Part shown: one piece after another, positions 1 to 9,787 of the stretch
How the letters are laid out: every line of letters starts with the position of its first letter
Position numbering within the stretch: position 1 is the stretch's first letter
Source of the DNA: Pseudoalteromonas arctica
GTDB taxonomy: Bacteria; Pseudomonadota; Gammaproteobacteria; Enterobacterales; Alteromonadaceae
NCBI RefSeq assembly: GCF_012927645.1
Contig: NZ_JABBMT010000001.1
Span: 248,001 to 312,000, forward strand
Direction of reading: 5' to 3'
Length of the DNA: 64,000 nt
The notes under the pieces: generated by a model
What the model saw: only the letters and a program-made list of their open reading frames with translations
Told to the model about the DNA's origin: nothing
The model's database searches: none
Made by a program: the position numbers and the translations under genes

Positions 1-936
1 CACCGATAACAACATACCTACCGTGCCAATCAGCCAGCCCCAAAAGATCAGTGATAAAAATACCACTAAGGTCGACAACCCTAAGCCTTTTCCCATGTAC
101 TTTGGTTCAACTATATTACCCATCACGGTATTAATAGTTAAATAGCCTGCACCTACAATCCCTGCTATCAAAGGTCCTTGTGTGATCAACGCTAATAAAA
201 CAGCGGGGATCGCGGCAATAATAGAGCCAATATTAGGGATGTAATTAAACATAAATGCCATTACTCCCCATAACACAAAGTAATCTACATTTAAGATCCA
301 CAGTAGTAGCCCGGCTAATACCCCAGTGCCAACACTTACCACTGTTTTGATCGCTAAATAAGAATTAATAGAATTTAAAAAGCGGTCTATTTGTTGCATT
401 TTCTTATCAGGGTCGTCTAATGCCATGTGAATTTTATGACTGAGCATCGGCCCTTCAAACAACATAAATACCACTGTTAAAATAATTAAGAACAAGTTTG
501 CCATTACGCCGCCTAAACCTGTCAGCATACCGGTGGCAACATCAATCACTTTCCCTGGATCAAACATTGATATCACTTGCTCTTTATTGAGCAAAATATT
601 GTACTTGGCAGCAACATCAACCAGCCAAATAAACTCATCCTGTAACTTACTTTTATATTCAGGTAAATGCTGTGAAAAGTCAGTCAATGATTGGCCGACT
701 AAGCTAGCAAGGCTAACTCCTAAACCAACCACCATCAGCATCACTAACATAATCGCGATGCCTTTAGGTATTTTGTAACGACCAAAAAAACCTAATAAAG
801 GACTACAAATAATGGCAATAAATGCTGCAAGTACAAACGGAATGACAATCACACTTGCCGCTTTAATACCGGCTAAAGCAATCACCAATGCTGCAAAGAT
901 AACTAAACTTTTGTTTACCCCAGTTAAACTAGCCAA
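1..936 (-). CDS. AI-2E family transporter (PerM/TqsA type), C-terminus cut by window edge
   Basis: Reading the minus strand from a TTG at 936 gives 312 open codons that run off the left edge. The start is chosen because AAAGGA lies about 8 bases upstream and a stop is just upstream in frame. The protein is very hydrophobic. It has paired N-terminal membrane segments, a soluble stretch around residues 70-130, and the C-terminal signature FNYIPNIGSIIAAIP followed by GYLTINTVMGNIVEPK, typical of the AI-2E/PerM permease family (usually about 350 residues). Some 40 residues are therefore missing. Family members export small molecules or ions; despite the name, most are not shown to move autoinducer-2. 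The substrate here is unknown. Confidence 0.85.
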   Translation of the reverse strand, partial: MASLTGVNKSLVIFAALVIALAGIKAASVIVIPFVLAAFIAIICSPLLGFFGRYKIPKGIAIMLVMLMVVGLGVSLASLVGQSLTDFSQHLPEYKSKLQDEFIWLVDVAAKYNILLNKEQVISMFDPGKVIDVATGMLTGLGGVMANLFLIILTVVFMLFEGPMLSHKIHMALDDPDKKMQQIDRFLNSINSYLAIKTVVSVGTGVLAGLLLWILNVDYFVLWGVMAFMFNYIPNIGSIIAAIPAVLLALITQGPLIAGIVGAGYLTINTVMGNIVEPKYMGKGLGLSTLVVFLSLIFWGWLIGTVGMLLSV

Positions 937-940
937 ACTA

Positions 941-1335
941 CAATCCTTTAAAATATAAACAGCAGCTAGTGTATGTGAAAAGTCTGTAGAATGAAATATT
1001 TGTAAAGTGATCAAAGCAGCCTACCCGTCGTATAACTAATAAATAACGTAACTACTCGGCACTAAATCCTGCTTATTTAAAACGATCAGAAATAAAAAAA
1101 GCGCGACTTGCTTGAGCATTTCCACGCGTTATCCTTTTGCTTTATTTTGATCATGATGTGAATGAAAGTAAGTGGCATCGATATCGAGTCAAATATCGAA
1201 GATATTAAAGCGCAAATTGAAGCAGATAACACGCTGTCGACTTCTGATAATTTCCCTCATTAATGTGTAAAGCCTGTTAGACATTTATCGTTATCAACAT
1301 TGATTGTATGTTTTCTATACACCACCTTAAAAAAC
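941..1335. other. Gene-poor intergenic stretch
   Basis: About 400 bases between the permease start and the 3' end of the first small secreted protein gene. Apart from a possible short coding remnant at 1162-1263, I see no convincing gene, tRNA or strong terminator. The permease promoter must lie in the first part of this stretch, but no clear -35/-10 pair stands out. Confidence 0.5.
1162..1263 (+). pseudogene. Possible N-terminal fragment of an IS66-like transposase
   Basis: An ATG at 1162 opens 33 codons starting MKVSGIDIESNIEDIKAQIE and ending at TAA 1263. The acidic helical text resembles, from memory, the N-terminus of IS66-type TnpC proteins, which continue into a NRLGLNSSNSSKPPS-like motif. 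That motif is absent because the frame stops early. There is no inverted repeat or further transposase sequence nearby. This is a weak, memory-based resemblance, and the frame may be a chance ORF. Confidence 0.15.
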
Positions 1336-1671
1336 CTAATACCCTTCAAAATTATTCTCAATAACTTTAAAGTTGTTTGCCTTGGATATTTGTATTGTTT
1401 TTCTCTTAGCCACTACTGCTTTTTTACGTGTCTTGTATTCGTTGACGTAGCATTTAGAAATACTTGAACCATAATAGAATTCTTCATTGTAAGTAGTTGC
1501 ATAATCCATGAATGCAGAACAGTAAACATCATCGTTACTATAAAAAACCCGACTGATGAGAGTCGCATTCTTTTTATTAACTGATCCAGACATATGTACA
1601 TAATAGTACTCTCCGGGAAATGCACTTGATAAAGGCAGAAATATAGTAATTAAAATTAGAATTATTTTCAT
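1336..1671 (-). CDS. Small secreted protein of unknown function
   Basis: A 111-residue protein with a clear Sec signal peptide: Lys at 2, hydrophobic core IILILITIFL, likely cleavage after SSA near residue 17. The mature part is small, rich in Tyr, Lys and Ser, with only two cysteines (in DVYCSAF and SKCYVN), so a single disulfide is possible. The basic run KTRKKAVVAKRK is notable for an exported protein. It lies 29 bases downstream of another small secreted protein gene on the same strand, so they may be co-transcribed. I do not recognise the family. Confidence 0.6.
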   Translation of the reverse strand: MKIILILITIFLPLSSAFPGEYYYVHMSGSVNKKNATLISRVFYSNDDVYCSAFMDYATTYNEEFYYGSSISKCYVNEYKTRKKAVVAKRKTIQISKANNFKVIENNFEGY

Positions 1672-1700
1672 TTTATGATCCTAGTTTTGGTTCATATTTG

Positions 1701-2180
1701 CTAGAAGGGGTCATTTTCAATGCATAACTTCTGCAGGTGCTTTAAAGCGTTTAATAATTTATTTTGAGCACCTATAGTCGGTATCCCTAAAAATTCCACG
1801 AAAGATTTACGTTCTTTAACAGAAGTTGAATTTTGGCGTACTACAACACAATCTGCACCGCTGAGGCAGTCCAATGTTATTGCATTTAAATCATCTCCAA
1901 CATATGTAGTGATTTCTGCTATATCGGTAAGATTGAACTTGTATGAATTGTTGTACGTTATAGCGCTATCATTGCTCACTTTAGCTTCTAAAAGATTAAA
2001 ATTACAATAATTTTCGTTAACTATATTAAGTTCAAACGTACTTGTCATTTCTGTATTATTGTACGCTAATAGAGGTAATTTACTCTTAATATAGTCAAAG
2101 GTTTCAGCCTCATTTAATTCAGCCAAAACTGGAGTTGAGGATAAAGTAATAAATATCAGTAGAAGTAGTTTTGGGTTCAT
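1701..2180 (-). CDS. Secreted protein of unknown function
   Basis: A 159-residue protein with a signal peptide (MNPKLLLLIFITLSSTPVLA, cleavage likely after ALA-type VLA at residue 20). The mature protein has four cysteines (NYCNF, LDCLSGADC, KLC), a beta-like middle with YKFNLTDI, and a helical C-terminus ending LLNALKHLQKLCIENDPF. That layout suggests a small disulfide-bonded periplasmic domain. It is followed closely by the 111-residue secreted protein gene on the same strand. A region of about 270 bases without genes lies upstream (2181-2451). Function unknown. Confidence 0.6.
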   Translation of the reverse strand: MNPKLLLLIFITLSSTPVLAELNEAETFDYIKSKLPLLAYNNTEMTSTFELNIVNENYCNFNLLEAKVSNDSAITYNNSYKFNLTDIAEITTYVGDDLNAITLDCLSGADCVVVRQNSTSVKERKSFVEFLGIPTIGAQNKLLNALKHLQKLCIENDPF

Positions 2181-2451
2181 AAATATTATTTCCTATGTAG
2201 ACTCATTTCTTTTCAGAAGCATATTTTACATACGGTCATATCCTCGCAATTTTCAGGCAAATCAATGAACACTTAAACTACATGATATGTAAACGGACTA
2301 CCCAGCGCAAAAAATGGCTAAGTATATATACCCACTGTTACTATGGCTTTATTACAATGATTATAACATATTCTGCATTATAGCTGTTAGCCGTGTAATA
2401 TCCAATTCATTGACCTCTCAGTATAACAGTTTGGATCATGAGCGCTCATTT
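2181..2451. other. Intergenic stretch without recognised feature
   Basis: AT-rich sequence between the start of the 159-residue secreted protein gene and the stop of the S66 carboxypeptidase gene. It should hold the promoter of the secreted-protein pair. I see no tRNA, strong hairpin or additional gene. Confidence 0.4.
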
Positions 2452-3504
2452 TTATCTTAAACTCGTTGTTATTTGTGCGTCACAGATCTGAGTGTTTTCA
2501 AGCTTTGCGAGCATTTTAACTGTTGCGCCATTAACTAAGCATAAGTTTGGGGCGATATGGCCAATATCAGCATCAATAATGACCGGAAATAAGCATTCGC
2601 CAAGGGATAACTCAAGTGCTTGGTAATAATCACTTTGCTGCTCTGGACTACTACTTGCACCATTTCTGCCGATAATTAAGCCATTAATATCGCTTAAGAT
2701 ACCACTTAGTTTAAGCGAAATTAAAAACCGCGTTAGCGCATTGGCATTAAGCTCTGCATTTTCTAAGTATAAAACCAGCCCATGTGGCGCAAATTGCTTT
2801 TTAAATTCATCCAACGCTAAAAATGGTGATGCGAGTAATAAACCAAGGGTATCTAAACAGCCACCAAATAGTCGCCCAGATAGTTCCACTTCGCGATTAT
2901 CTTTGACGTTTAAACAACGCCATTGACTCGGTTGTATGAGTGAAAATAGCGCATCAGGTGCTGTAGCATAATTAATTGCATCAGCTTGATAATACGGCGC
3001 GGGGGTTTGCGTAAACTCACTGCCCGCTTCAAGCTCAAGCGTTTTGAATACTTGTAAGCAGTGCGTATCTTCTTCATTTGGATGCAGCTGCATTAAGTTA
3101 GCGCAATGTGATGTAGCCCAACCGCAACGTGCAGTTAATACACAAGCAAGCGTACTAACATCAGAAAAACCAACGAGCCATTTCGGACGCGCCTGTTTAA
3201 TTGCATTAAAATCAAGATATGGCAGTATTTCCATAGCAAGCTCACCACCCCAAGGGGGCATAATTGCCGCTACGCTATCATCAAGCAAAAACGCCATCAG
3301 CTCATCAGCCCGTTGCTTTGCTGGGCTGCTTTGTTGCCTTAAACATTCGCCCTCCACTACTTGATAACCACGGCGTGTTAAACCGCTAAGTACGCGCTCA
3401 AGTCGTGGCTGGAAGGCGCTATCAACACCGGATGAAAAGGCACAAATGGCAATTTTATCGCCGTTTTTTAATGCATTAGGAAAAGTAATTGCTGTCATCA
3501 ACAT
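2452..3504 (-). CDS. S66 family LD-carboxypeptidase (LdcA/MccF-like)
   Basis: About 350 residues from the ATG at 3504; a second ATG at 3498 is also possible and neither has a clear Shine-Dalgarno. The family is shown by a nucleophile motif GFSD (Ser near 114), a Glu in LVLYLENAE (near 248) and a His in DIGHIAPN (near 316), the Ser-Glu-His triad of peptidase family S66. WGGELAMEILPYLDF before the nucleophile is also typical. Members cut the LD bond of murein tetrapeptides during recycling in the cytoplasm, or hydrolyse microcin C (MccF). No microcin genes are nearby, so murein recycling is more likely. A terminator lies between this gene and greA. Confidence 0.85.
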   Translation of the reverse strand: MLMTAITFPNALKNGDKIAICAFSSGVDSAFQPRLERVLSGLTRRGYQVVEGECLRQQSSPAKQRADELMAFLLDDSVAAIMPPWGGELAMEILPYLDFNAIKQARPKWLVGFSDVSTLACVLTARCGWATSHCANLMQLHPNEEDTHCLQVFKTLELEAGSEFTQTPAPYYQADAINYATAPDALFSLIQPSQWRCLNVKDNREVELSGRLFGGCLDTLGLLLASPFLALDEFKKQFAPHGLVLYLENAELNANALTRFLISLKLSGILSDINGLIIGRNGASSSPEQQSDYYQALELSLGECLFPVIIDADIGHIAPNLCLVNGATVKMLAKLENTQICDAQITTSLR

Positions 3505-3572
3505 CTGCAAATTATCAATACGTTAGCTTAACGTACTCAATTTATTTCGAAATGTCGATATTGTTTATGGCA

Positions 3573-3601
3573 TAAAAAAACCGATGCCTGCATCGGTTTT
3601 T
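3573..3601 (-). terminator. Intrinsic terminator after greA
   Basis: The stem CCGATG / CATCGG with a 4-base loop is extended by A/T pairs and flanked by A and T runs on both sides. On the minus strand it lies about 25 bases after the greA stop and ends in a run of seven T, closing the dapB-carAB-greA direction. The symmetric flanks mean it could work both ways. Confidence 0.8.
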
Positions 3602-3626
3602 AAAAACGTGAAAATAAGTAAAGTAA

Positions 3627-4103
3627 TTAAATGTACTCAACCTCAATGATTTCGTATTCCACGTCGCCTTTCGGGGTTTTAATGATCACAGCATCGTCTG
3701 CTTGTTTACCAATTAAACCACGGGCAATCGGTGAATTTACCGAAATACGATTATCTTTAATACTTGCTTCATCATCACCAACAATTTGGTATTTAACTTC
3801 AGCATCAGTCTCAACATTAACGATGGTTACTGTGGTACCAAAAATAACTTTACCCGTATTTGGTAGTTTAGTTACATCAATGATTTGTACATTTGAAAGC
3901 TTAGCTTCAATTTCTTGAATACGGCCTTCACAAAAACCCTGCTGTTCACGCGCAGCGTGATATTCAGCGTTTTCTTTTAAGTCACCGTGTTCACGTGCGT
4001 CAGCAATATCGGCAACGATTTTAGGACGGGTAACTGTTTTTAATTCGTTAAGTTCTTTGCGCAATAACTCTGCGCCACGAACTGTCATCGGAATTGTTTG
4101 CAT
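3627..4103 (-). CDS. greA: Transcript cleavage factor GreA
   Basis: 158 residues when started at the ATG at 4103 ([14 protein letters not shown]), matching the family length; an upstream in-frame extension of 14 codons is not conserved-looking. The N-terminal coiled coil carries the diagnostic loop [15 protein letters not shown], whose acidic tip reaches into the RNA polymerase secondary channel. The C-terminal FKBP-like domain contains [10 protein letters not shown] and ends in [15 protein letters not shown]. GreA rescues backtracked polymerase by stimulating RNA cleavage. It is the last gene of the dapB-carA-carB-greA run, 48 bases after carB, and is followed by a terminator. Confidence 0.97.
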   Translation of the reverse strand: MQTIPMTVRGAELLRKELNELKTVTRPKIVADIADAREHGDLKENAEYHAAREQQGFCEGRIQEIEAKLSNVQIIDVTKLPNTGKVIFGTTVTIVNVETDAEVKYQIVGDDEASIKDNRISVNSPIARGLIGKQADDAVIIKTPKGDVEYEIIEVEYI

Positions 4104-4151
4104 ACTTTTCTCACTTAATCCCAAGGCCGATAACGGCCTTGGCACATTTCC

Positions 4152-7100
4152 TTAGTTCAATCGCAGGTGTAGTTCTTGAACTGACGTTACTTTGCTACGG
4201 TCGTCTGCTTGGTTAGCAGTACAGTTAGCAAATGCCGCATTCAAGGTCGTGGTATAGTTGGTTTTGTGTTGCAATGCACCACGACGTAACACCTTCGAAT
4301 CTTCGATCGCTTGGCGACCTTCGGTGGTATTAACAATATAGCTATACTCGCCATTTTTGATTCTATCAAGAATGTGCGGGCGACCTTCAAATACTTTATT
4401 TACACGGCGTACTGCAATACCAGCATCTTCAAGTGCAGCGGCTGTGCCACCTGTTGCATCTAGTTCAAAACCAAGATCTGTCATGGTTTTAGCTAGCTCT
4501 ACAATACGTGGCTTATCGCTATTACGCACAGATAGTAACGCGCGGCCGCCGCGTGGTAAAGTATTGCTTGCACCTAATTGTGCTTTAGCGAACGCTTCAG
4601 CGAATGTATCGCCTACCCCCATTACTTCACCGGTTGAGCGCATTTCAGGGCCACGGATTGGATCCACGCCTTGGAACTTAGCAAATGGTAATACCACTTC
4701 TTTAACGCTGTAGTATGGTGGAATGACTTCTTTAGTAATGCCTTGGCTTGCTAAAGACTGACCTGCCATACAACGTGCTGCTACTTTTGCAAGTGCCACA
4801 CCAGTTGCTTTTGATACGAACGGAACCGTACGTGCAGCACGTGGGTTAACTTCGATTAAGTACACTTTGCCATCTTTAACAGCAAACTGTGTATTCATCA
4901 AACCAACCACGCCAAGCTCCAGTGCCATGTCTGTTACTTGCTTACGCATGACGTCTTGCACTTCTTGTGATAACGAATGTGCTGGTAATGAACATGCAGA
5001 GTCACCTGAGTGAACACCAGCTTGCTCGATGTGCTCCATGATACCGCCGATGATCACTTGCTCGCCGTCGCAAATTGCGTCAACGTCAACTTCAATCGCG
5101 TTATCTAAGAAACGGTCAAGTAATACTGGTGCTTCATTTGATGCAGATACTGCTTCGGTCATATAACGACGTAAATCTTGCTCGTCATACACGATTTCCA
5201 TTGCGCGACCACCTAGTACATACGACGGGCGTACAACCAGTGGGAAACCGATTTCAGCTGATTTAGCAATCGCTTCTTCAGTTGATGTTACTGTCGCGTT
5301 TTCCGGCTGCAGTAAATCTAAACGCTCAACTAACTGCTGGAAACGCTCACGGTCTTCTGCACGGTCAATCGCATCTGGTGAAGTACCAATTACTGGCACG
5401 CCGTTAGCTTCAAGTTCACGGGCAAGTTTAAGTGGTGTTTGACCACCGTATTGCACGATAACGCCTTTTGGCTTTTCAACACGCACGATTTCTAGTACGT
5501 CTTCAAGGGTAATTGGTTCAAAGTATAAACGGTCTGATGTGTCATAGTCGGTAGAAACCGTTTCAGGGTTACAGTTAACCATGATAGTCTCAAAACCGTC
5601 TTCACGTAGTGCAAGGGCTGCGTGAACACAACAGTAATCAAATTCAATACCTTGGCCGATACGGTTAGGACCGCCACCAATAACCATGATTTTATCACGA
5701 TCAGATGGATTCGCTTCACATTCTTCATCGTACGTTGAATACATGTAAGCAGTGTCAGAACTAAATTCAGCAGCGCATGTATCAACGCGCTTGTATACTG
5801 GCACAATGTTTAATAAATGACGCTTTTTACGAATTTCAGCTTCAGACACACCGGCTATTTCAGCGATACGTGAGTCTGCAAAACCTTTACGCTTTAACTT
5901 ACGTAGGAAGTCAGCATTTAAGCCAGCCATACCTACATCGCTGATCTTAGCTTCGTCTTTTAAAATGTCTTCAATTTGTACTAAGTACCAACGGTCAACC
6001 TTAGTTAACTGAAACACGTCTTCAACACTCATACCGTGTCGCATTGCATCAGCAATGTACCAAATACGCTCCGCGCCTGGCTCGCGTAATTCACGGATGA
6101 TTTTTTCTTTTGCTTTCGGGTCGTCAAGAGCCACAATTGGGTTAAAGCCCGTTGCGCCTACTTCAAGACCGCGTAATGCTTTTTGTAACGACTCTTGTTG
6201 GTTACGACCAATCGCCATTACCTCGCCTACAGATTTCATTTGCGTGGTTAAACGGTCGTTTGCACCGGCAAATTTTTCAAAGTTAAAGCGAGGAATTTTT
6301 GTTACCACGTAATCGATTGAAGGTTCAAATGATGCTGGTGTTTTACCACCAGTGATATCGTTTTGAAGCTCATCGAGTGTGTAACCTACAGCCAATTTTG
6401 CTGCAATTTTAGCAATTGGAAAACCGGTTGCTTTAGACGCAAGTGCAGATGAGCGTGATACACGTGGGTTCATTTCAATGATAACCATACGGCCGTCATC
6501 TGGGTTCACACCAAACTGTACATTTGAACCACCGGTTTCAACACCAATTTCACGTAGCACTGCCATAGAGGCATTACGCATTAATTGATATTCTTTGTCA
6601 GTCAATGTTTGCGCTGGCGCAACAGTGATTGAGTCACCTGTGTGCACACCCATTGGGTCAAAGTTTTCAATCGCACACACGATAATGCAGTTGTCGTTTT
6701 TATCGCGCACAACTTCCATTTCGTATTCTTTCCAGCCAATTAATGATTCATCAATCAATAATTCGCTAGTTGGAGAAAGATCTAAACCGCGTTCACAAAT
6801 TTCTTCAAACTCTTCTAAGTTATACGCCACACCGCCGCCGGTGCCGCCCATAGTGAAAGAAGGACGAATAATACACGGTAAGCCAATGCGCGAAATGATG
6901 TCTTTTGCTTCATCCATTGAATGGGCAATTTCAGCACGTGGACATTCAAGGCCGATGTTGCGCATAGCAACATCAAAACGTTCACGGTTTTCTGCTTTAT
7001 CAATTGCATCCGCTGTTGCGCCAATCAGCTCAACACCGTGCTTAGCAAGTACACCGTGCTTGTCTAAATCAAGTGCACAGTTTAATGCAGTTTGACCACC

Positions 7101-7370
7101 CATAGTTGGAAGGACTGCATCAGGCTTTTCTTTTTCAATAATTTTTTCAACAACTTCCCAATGAATTGGTTCGATGTACGTCGCATCAGCCATTTCAGGG
7201 TCAGTCATAATTGTTGCAGGGTTCGAGTTAACTAAAATAACTCGATAACCTTCTTCTCTAAGTGCTTTACACGCTTGAGCACCAGAGTAGTCAAATTCAC
7301 AGGCTTGGCCGATTACAATCGGGCCTGCGCCTAAGATAAGAATGCTTTTTATGTCGGTACGTTTTGGCAT
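4152..7370 (-). CDS. carB: Carbamoyl-phosphate synthase large subunit
   Basis: 1072 residues, full length. It shows the internal duplication of CarB: two ATP-grasp halves, each opening with a dinucleotide-like G-rich motif ([20 protein letters not shown] near residue 11; [18 protein letters not shown] near 565). The carboxyphosphate half has the loop [15 protein letters not shown] at about 170-184. The C-terminal MGS-like allosteric domain includes [17 protein letters not shown]. With CarA it makes carbamoyl phosphate from glutamine, bicarbonate and 2 ATP for arginine and pyrimidine synthesis. It starts 16 bases after carA, so the two are one operon. Confidence 0.98.
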   Translation of the reverse strand: MPKRTDIKSILILGAGPIVIGQACEFDYSGAQACKALREEGYRVILVNSNPATIMTDPEMADATYIEPIHWEVVEKIIEKEKPDAVLPTMGGQTALNCALDLDKHGVLAKHGVELIGATADAIDKAENRERFDVAMRNIGLECPRAEIAHSMDEAKDIISRIGLPCIIRPSFTMGGTGGGVAYNLEEFEEICERGLDLSPTSELLIDESLIGWKEYEMEVVRDKNDNCIIVCAIENFDPMGVHTGDSITVAPAQTLTDKEYQLMRNASMAVLREIGVETGGSNVQFGVNPDDGRMVIIEMNPRVSRSSALASKATGFPIAKIAAKLAVGYTLDELQNDITGGKTPASFEPSIDYVVTKIPRFNFEKFAGANDRLTTQMKSVGEVMAIGRNQQESLQKALRGLEVGATGFNPIVALDDPKAKEKIIRELREPGAERIWYIADAMRHGMSVEDVFQLTKVDRWYLVQIEDILKDEAKISDVGMAGLNADFLRKLKRKGFADSRIAEIAGVSEAEIRKKRHLLNIVPVYKRVDTCAAEFSSDTAYMYSTYDEECEANPSDRDKIMVIGGGPNRIGQGIEFDYCCVHAALALREDGFETIMVNCNPETVSTDYDTSDRLYFEPITLEDVLEIVRVEKPKGVIVQYGGQTPLKLARELEANGVPVIGTSPDAIDRAEDRERFQQLVERLDLLQPENATVTSTEEAIAKSAEIGFPLVVRPSYVLGGRAMEIVYDEQDLRRYMTEAVSASNEAPVLLDRFLDNAIEVDVDAICDGEQVIIGGIMEHIEQAGVHSGDSACSLPAHSLSQEVQDVMRKQVTDMALELGVVGLMNTQFAVKDGKVYLIEVNPRAARTVPFVSKATGVALAKVAARCMAGQSLASQGITKEVIPPYYSVKEVVLPFAKFQGVDPIRGPEMRSTGEVMGVGDTFAEAFAKAQLGASNTLPRGGRALLSVRNSDKPRIVELAKTMTDLGFELDATGGTAAALEDAGIAVRRVNKVFEGRPHILDRIKNGEYSYIVNTTEGRQAIEDSKVLRRGALQHKTNYTTTLNAAFANCTANQADDRSKVTSVQELHLRLN

Positions 7371-7386
7371 TATTACTCCGGTTAAA

Positions 7387-8523
7387 TTAGTGGTTACGCG
7401 CTTGCATCAAATCGATGAAGTGGTCAAATAATGGCGCTGCATCGTGCGGACCTGGGCTTGCTTCAGGGTGACCTTGGAAGCTAAACGCTGGCTTATCAGT
7501 ACGATGAATGCCTTGCAATGTACCGTCAAATAACGATTTGTGCGTTGCACGAAGGTTATCTGGTAGTGTTGCTTCATCAGCAGCAAAACCGTGATTTTGT
7601 GCAGTGATCATTACTACATCGCGGTCTAAGTCTTTTACTGGGTGGTTACCACCGTGATGACCAAACTTCATTTTTACTGTTTTTGCACCTGAGGCAAGTG
7701 CTAGCAATTGGTGACCTAAACAAATACCAAAAATTGGTGTTTCAGTTTCTAAGAAGGTTTTAATTGCTTCAATCGCGTATGTACACGGTTCTGGATCGCC
7801 GGGGCCATTTGATAAAAAGATACCATCTGGGTTAAGCGCTAACACGTCGGCTGCCGAGGTTTGTGCAGGAACAACGGTTAATTTACAACCACGGTCAACA
7901 AGCATGCGTAAGATATTACGCTTTACACCGAAATCATAAGCAACAACATGAAACTTTTCATCGGCCGCGTTTAGAGTTTTGAACCCTGCGCCTAATGTCC
8001 AGCTTGATTCACGCCACTCGAAATTTTCCTTGGTTGATACTACTTTCGCTAAATCCATACCTTTTAAGCCAGGGAAGGCTTGCGCAGCTGCGAGCGCTTG
8101 GTTTTCATCTAATTCGTCACCGGCAATAATACAGCCGTTTTGAGCGCCTTTATCGCGCAAAATACGGGTAAGCTTACGGGTGTCGATGTCTGCAATACCT
8201 AAGATATTACGTTCTTTTAAGTAATCATCTAACGATTGCTCGTTACGAAAATTATTTGCTAGCAGTGGCAAATCACGGATCACTAGGCCTTTAGCCCAAA
8301 TGTGACTCGCTTCTTCGTCTTCGCTGTTAGTACCCGTATTACCTATGTGTGGGTACGTCAAAGTTACGATTTGTTCCGCGTATGAAGGGTCAGTCAGAAT
8401 TTCCTGATAACCAGTCATTGATGTATTGAATACTACTTCACCGACAGACATGCCGTCAGCGCCGATTGCAGTACCGCGAAACACTGTGCCGTCTTCTAGA
8501 ACTAACAGAGCGGATTTAGTCAA
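7387..8523 (-). CDS. carA: Carbamoyl-phosphate synthase small (glutaminase) subunit
   Basis: 378 residues. The C-terminal class I glutamine amidotransferase domain carries FGICLGHQ with nucleophile Cys268, and [12 protein letters not shown] with His352 and Glu354, so the triad is intact. The N-terminal domain contains the typical [14 protein letters not shown]. It supplies ammonia to CarB. The start is a TTG at 8523, supported by a strong AGGAGG six bases upstream; no ATG fits. The leader between promoter and start contains a terminator-like hairpin (8541-8579), suggesting attenuation. It is separated from dapB by about 200 bases, so carAB probably has its own promoter. Confidence 0.97.
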   Translation of the reverse strand: MTKSALLVLEDGTVFRGTAIGADGMSVGEVVFNTSMTGYQEILTDPSYAEQIVTLTYPHIGNTGTNSEDEEASHIWAKGLVIRDLPLLANNFRNEQSLDDYLKERNILGIADIDTRKLTRILRDKGAQNGCIIAGDELDENQALAAAQAFPGLKGMDLAKVVSTKENFEWRESSWTLGAGFKTLNAADEKFHVVAYDFGVKRNILRMLVDRGCKLTVVPAQTSAADVLALNPDGIFLSNGPGDPEPCTYAIEAIKTFLETETPIFGICLGHQLLALASGAKTVKMKFGHHGGNHPVKDLDRDVVMITAQNHGFAADEATLPDNLRATHKSLFDGTLQGIHRTDKPAFSFQGHPEASPGPHDAAPLFDHFIDLMQARNH

Positions 8524-8540
8524 GTTAACCTCCTAACAGT

Positions 8541-8579
8541 AAAAAACGGGCGTAAAGTCATTTGCTTTACTACCCGTTT
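8541..8579 (-). promoter_or_regulatory. Terminator-like hairpin in the carA leader (possible attenuator)
   Basis: On the minus strand AAACGGG...GTAAAG pairs with CTTTAC...CCCGTTT (13 pairs with a small asymmetric bulge and a 7-base loop), followed at once by more T, then the carA Shine-Dalgarno AGGAGG. A terminator shape between promoter and ribosome site, directly before a pyrimidine/arginine gene, fits transcription attenuation. Alternatively it simply ends dapB transcripts. The pairing is seen directly; the regulatory role is inferred. Confidence 0.6.
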
Positions 8580-8628
8580 ATAGCGATTGGAAACACGCAA
8601 TTATGAATTTTTGGCAAATTAGCGCTAT

Positions 8629-8656
8629 TTTATAGTAATTTGCCTTTTAGGTCTAA
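8629..8656 (-). promoter_or_regulatory. Candidate carAB promoter
   Basis: On the minus strand TTAGAC (8656-8651) and TATAAA (8634-8629) are separated by 16 bases, a reasonable sigma-70 match. It lies about 105 bases upstream of the carA start and before the leader hairpin. I did not see a convincing ArgR or PurR box. Pattern match only. Confidence 0.35.
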
Positions 8657-8730
8657 CCCTATTTCAATAATTAGTAAAAATAAGACCTACAAGCAAAAAA
8701 ACCTGCCAAACACTCAAAAATACAACTAAA

Positions 8731-9528
8731 CTACTTCAAGTCAAGCACATCTTGCATATCATAAAGTCCTGCAGGCTTATTTTTCAACCAGGCCGCAGCT
8801 CTTACTGCGCCTAATGCAAAGGTCATTCGAGAACTTGCTTTATGAGTTAATTCAAGCCTTTCGCCAGAAGTTGCGAAATATGCGGTATGTTCACCAACTA
8901 TATCTCCGCCTCTAAGCACCGAATAACCAATTTCATTTTGTGATTTTTCTTTTTCTATTCGACTGCGATCAAATACCGCAACCTCATCATGCACCCACCC
9001 TTTTGCATCGGCAATTGCCTCTCCAATGGCAAGTGCAGTACCTGATGGCGCATCGATTTTATGGCGGTGATGCGCTTCAAAAATTTCGATATCTAAATCA
9101 TCACCAAACTTAGTGGCTGCGGTTTGTACTAAATTCAACAGTAAATTTACACCGACGCTATAATTACGCGCAAACACAATTGGGATCTGCTTCGCCGCAG
9201 CCTGTAACAGTTGCATATCGTCGTTATTTAAACCTGTGGTGCCAATCACCATCGGGATATTTTGTGCAACGGCTATTTTTAAATGCTCACGCATACCCGC
9301 AGCAAGCGTAAAATCAATCAGTACGTCGATATTGTCAACGTGGCGTTCGTCACTAAAGTTAATTGTCGCTGGTGCTGCGCTATTTAATTGATTAACGGCA
9401 ATATTTAATAAGGGTGAACTGCTACGTACATAGGCTGCACTAAGCTCGGTATGATTATTTTGGTGAGCGGCTTCAATTAATGCTAGCCCCATTCTTCCGT
9501 TTGCGCCAAATACGCCGATTCGATTCAT
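8731..9528 (-). CDS. dapB: 4-hydroxy-tetrahydrodipicolinate reductase
   Basis: 265 residues, normal for the family. The N-terminal Rossmann fold starts with the NAD(P)H motif GANGRMG at 8-14, and IGTTGL sits near 95-100. The signature EAHHRHKIDAPSGTA at 151-165 carries the catalytic His pair and the Lys that acts as proton donor. It reduces the DapA product on the way to lysine and meso-diaminopimelate for the cell wall. It stands first in the dapB-carA-carB-greA run. The 260 bases upstream separate it from a divergent NhaC-family antiporter gene. Confidence 0.97.
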   Translation of the reverse strand: MNRIGVFGANGRMGLALIEAAHQNNHTELSAAYVRSSSPLLNIAVNQLNSAAPATINFSDERHVDNIDVLIDFTLAAGMREHLKIAVAQNIPMVIGTTGLNNDDMQLLQAAAKQIPIVFARNYSVGVNLLLNLVQTAATKFGDDLDIEIFEAHHRHKIDAPSGTALAIGEAIADAKGWVHDEVAVFDRSRIEKEKSQNEIGYSVLRGGDIVGEHTAYFATSGERLELTHKASSRMTFALGAVRAAAWLKNKPAGLYDMQDVLDLK

Positions 9529-9664
9529 ATTAATAACCTATGCATTTTTTGAGTTGGCTAGATTTTATCTAAAACTCGTGTAATAGTCAGGTAAGCCTTT
9601 TAAGAAATAATAATAACAGATACCCATGGACTTTAGCCATCTATACATTTAAACTTCTTTCTTT

Positions 9665-9724
9665 GCGCCGATTTGGTCTTTGGCTTGCGGGCGCTGTTGA
9701 GATACTTATCATTGTGATAGGTAT
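9665..9724 (+). promoter_or_regulatory. Two inverted repeats in the leader of the NhaC-type gene
   Basis: GCGCC (9665-9669) can pair with GGCGC (9690-9694) around a G/T-rich loop. Directly after it, ATACTTATCA and TGATAGGTAT (9702-9724) form a 10-base inverted repeat with one mismatch and a 3-base loop. The pair lies 60-120 bases before the antiporter ATG. It could be a structured RNA leader or an operator. I checked for the conserved lysine- and SAM-riboswitch core sequences and do not see them. Confidence 0.3.
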
Positions 9725-9787
9725 GACAACTAAATTCAGCTAAAAGAGAAATTTTTGGCTGTTGTAAATTAACTGGTTTCGAGGATT

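Noticed and set aside
1-936. AI-2E transporter as evidence of a quorum-sensing locus
   Set aside because: The family name reflects one member; no luxS or lsr genes are in the window.
2452-3504. S66 protein as MccF-type microcin C immunity
   Set aside because: No microcin or adenylyltransferase genes are nearby and the position next to greA is a housekeeping one; murein recycling fits better.
6595-7095. 166-residue plus-strand ORF inside carB
   Set aside because: Antisense to the ATP-grasp part of carB and unlike any protein; a shadow frame.
9529-9787. Lysine or SAM riboswitch before the NhaC-type gene
   Set aside because: The conserved core sequences of both classes are not present; only unspecific inverted repeats are seen.
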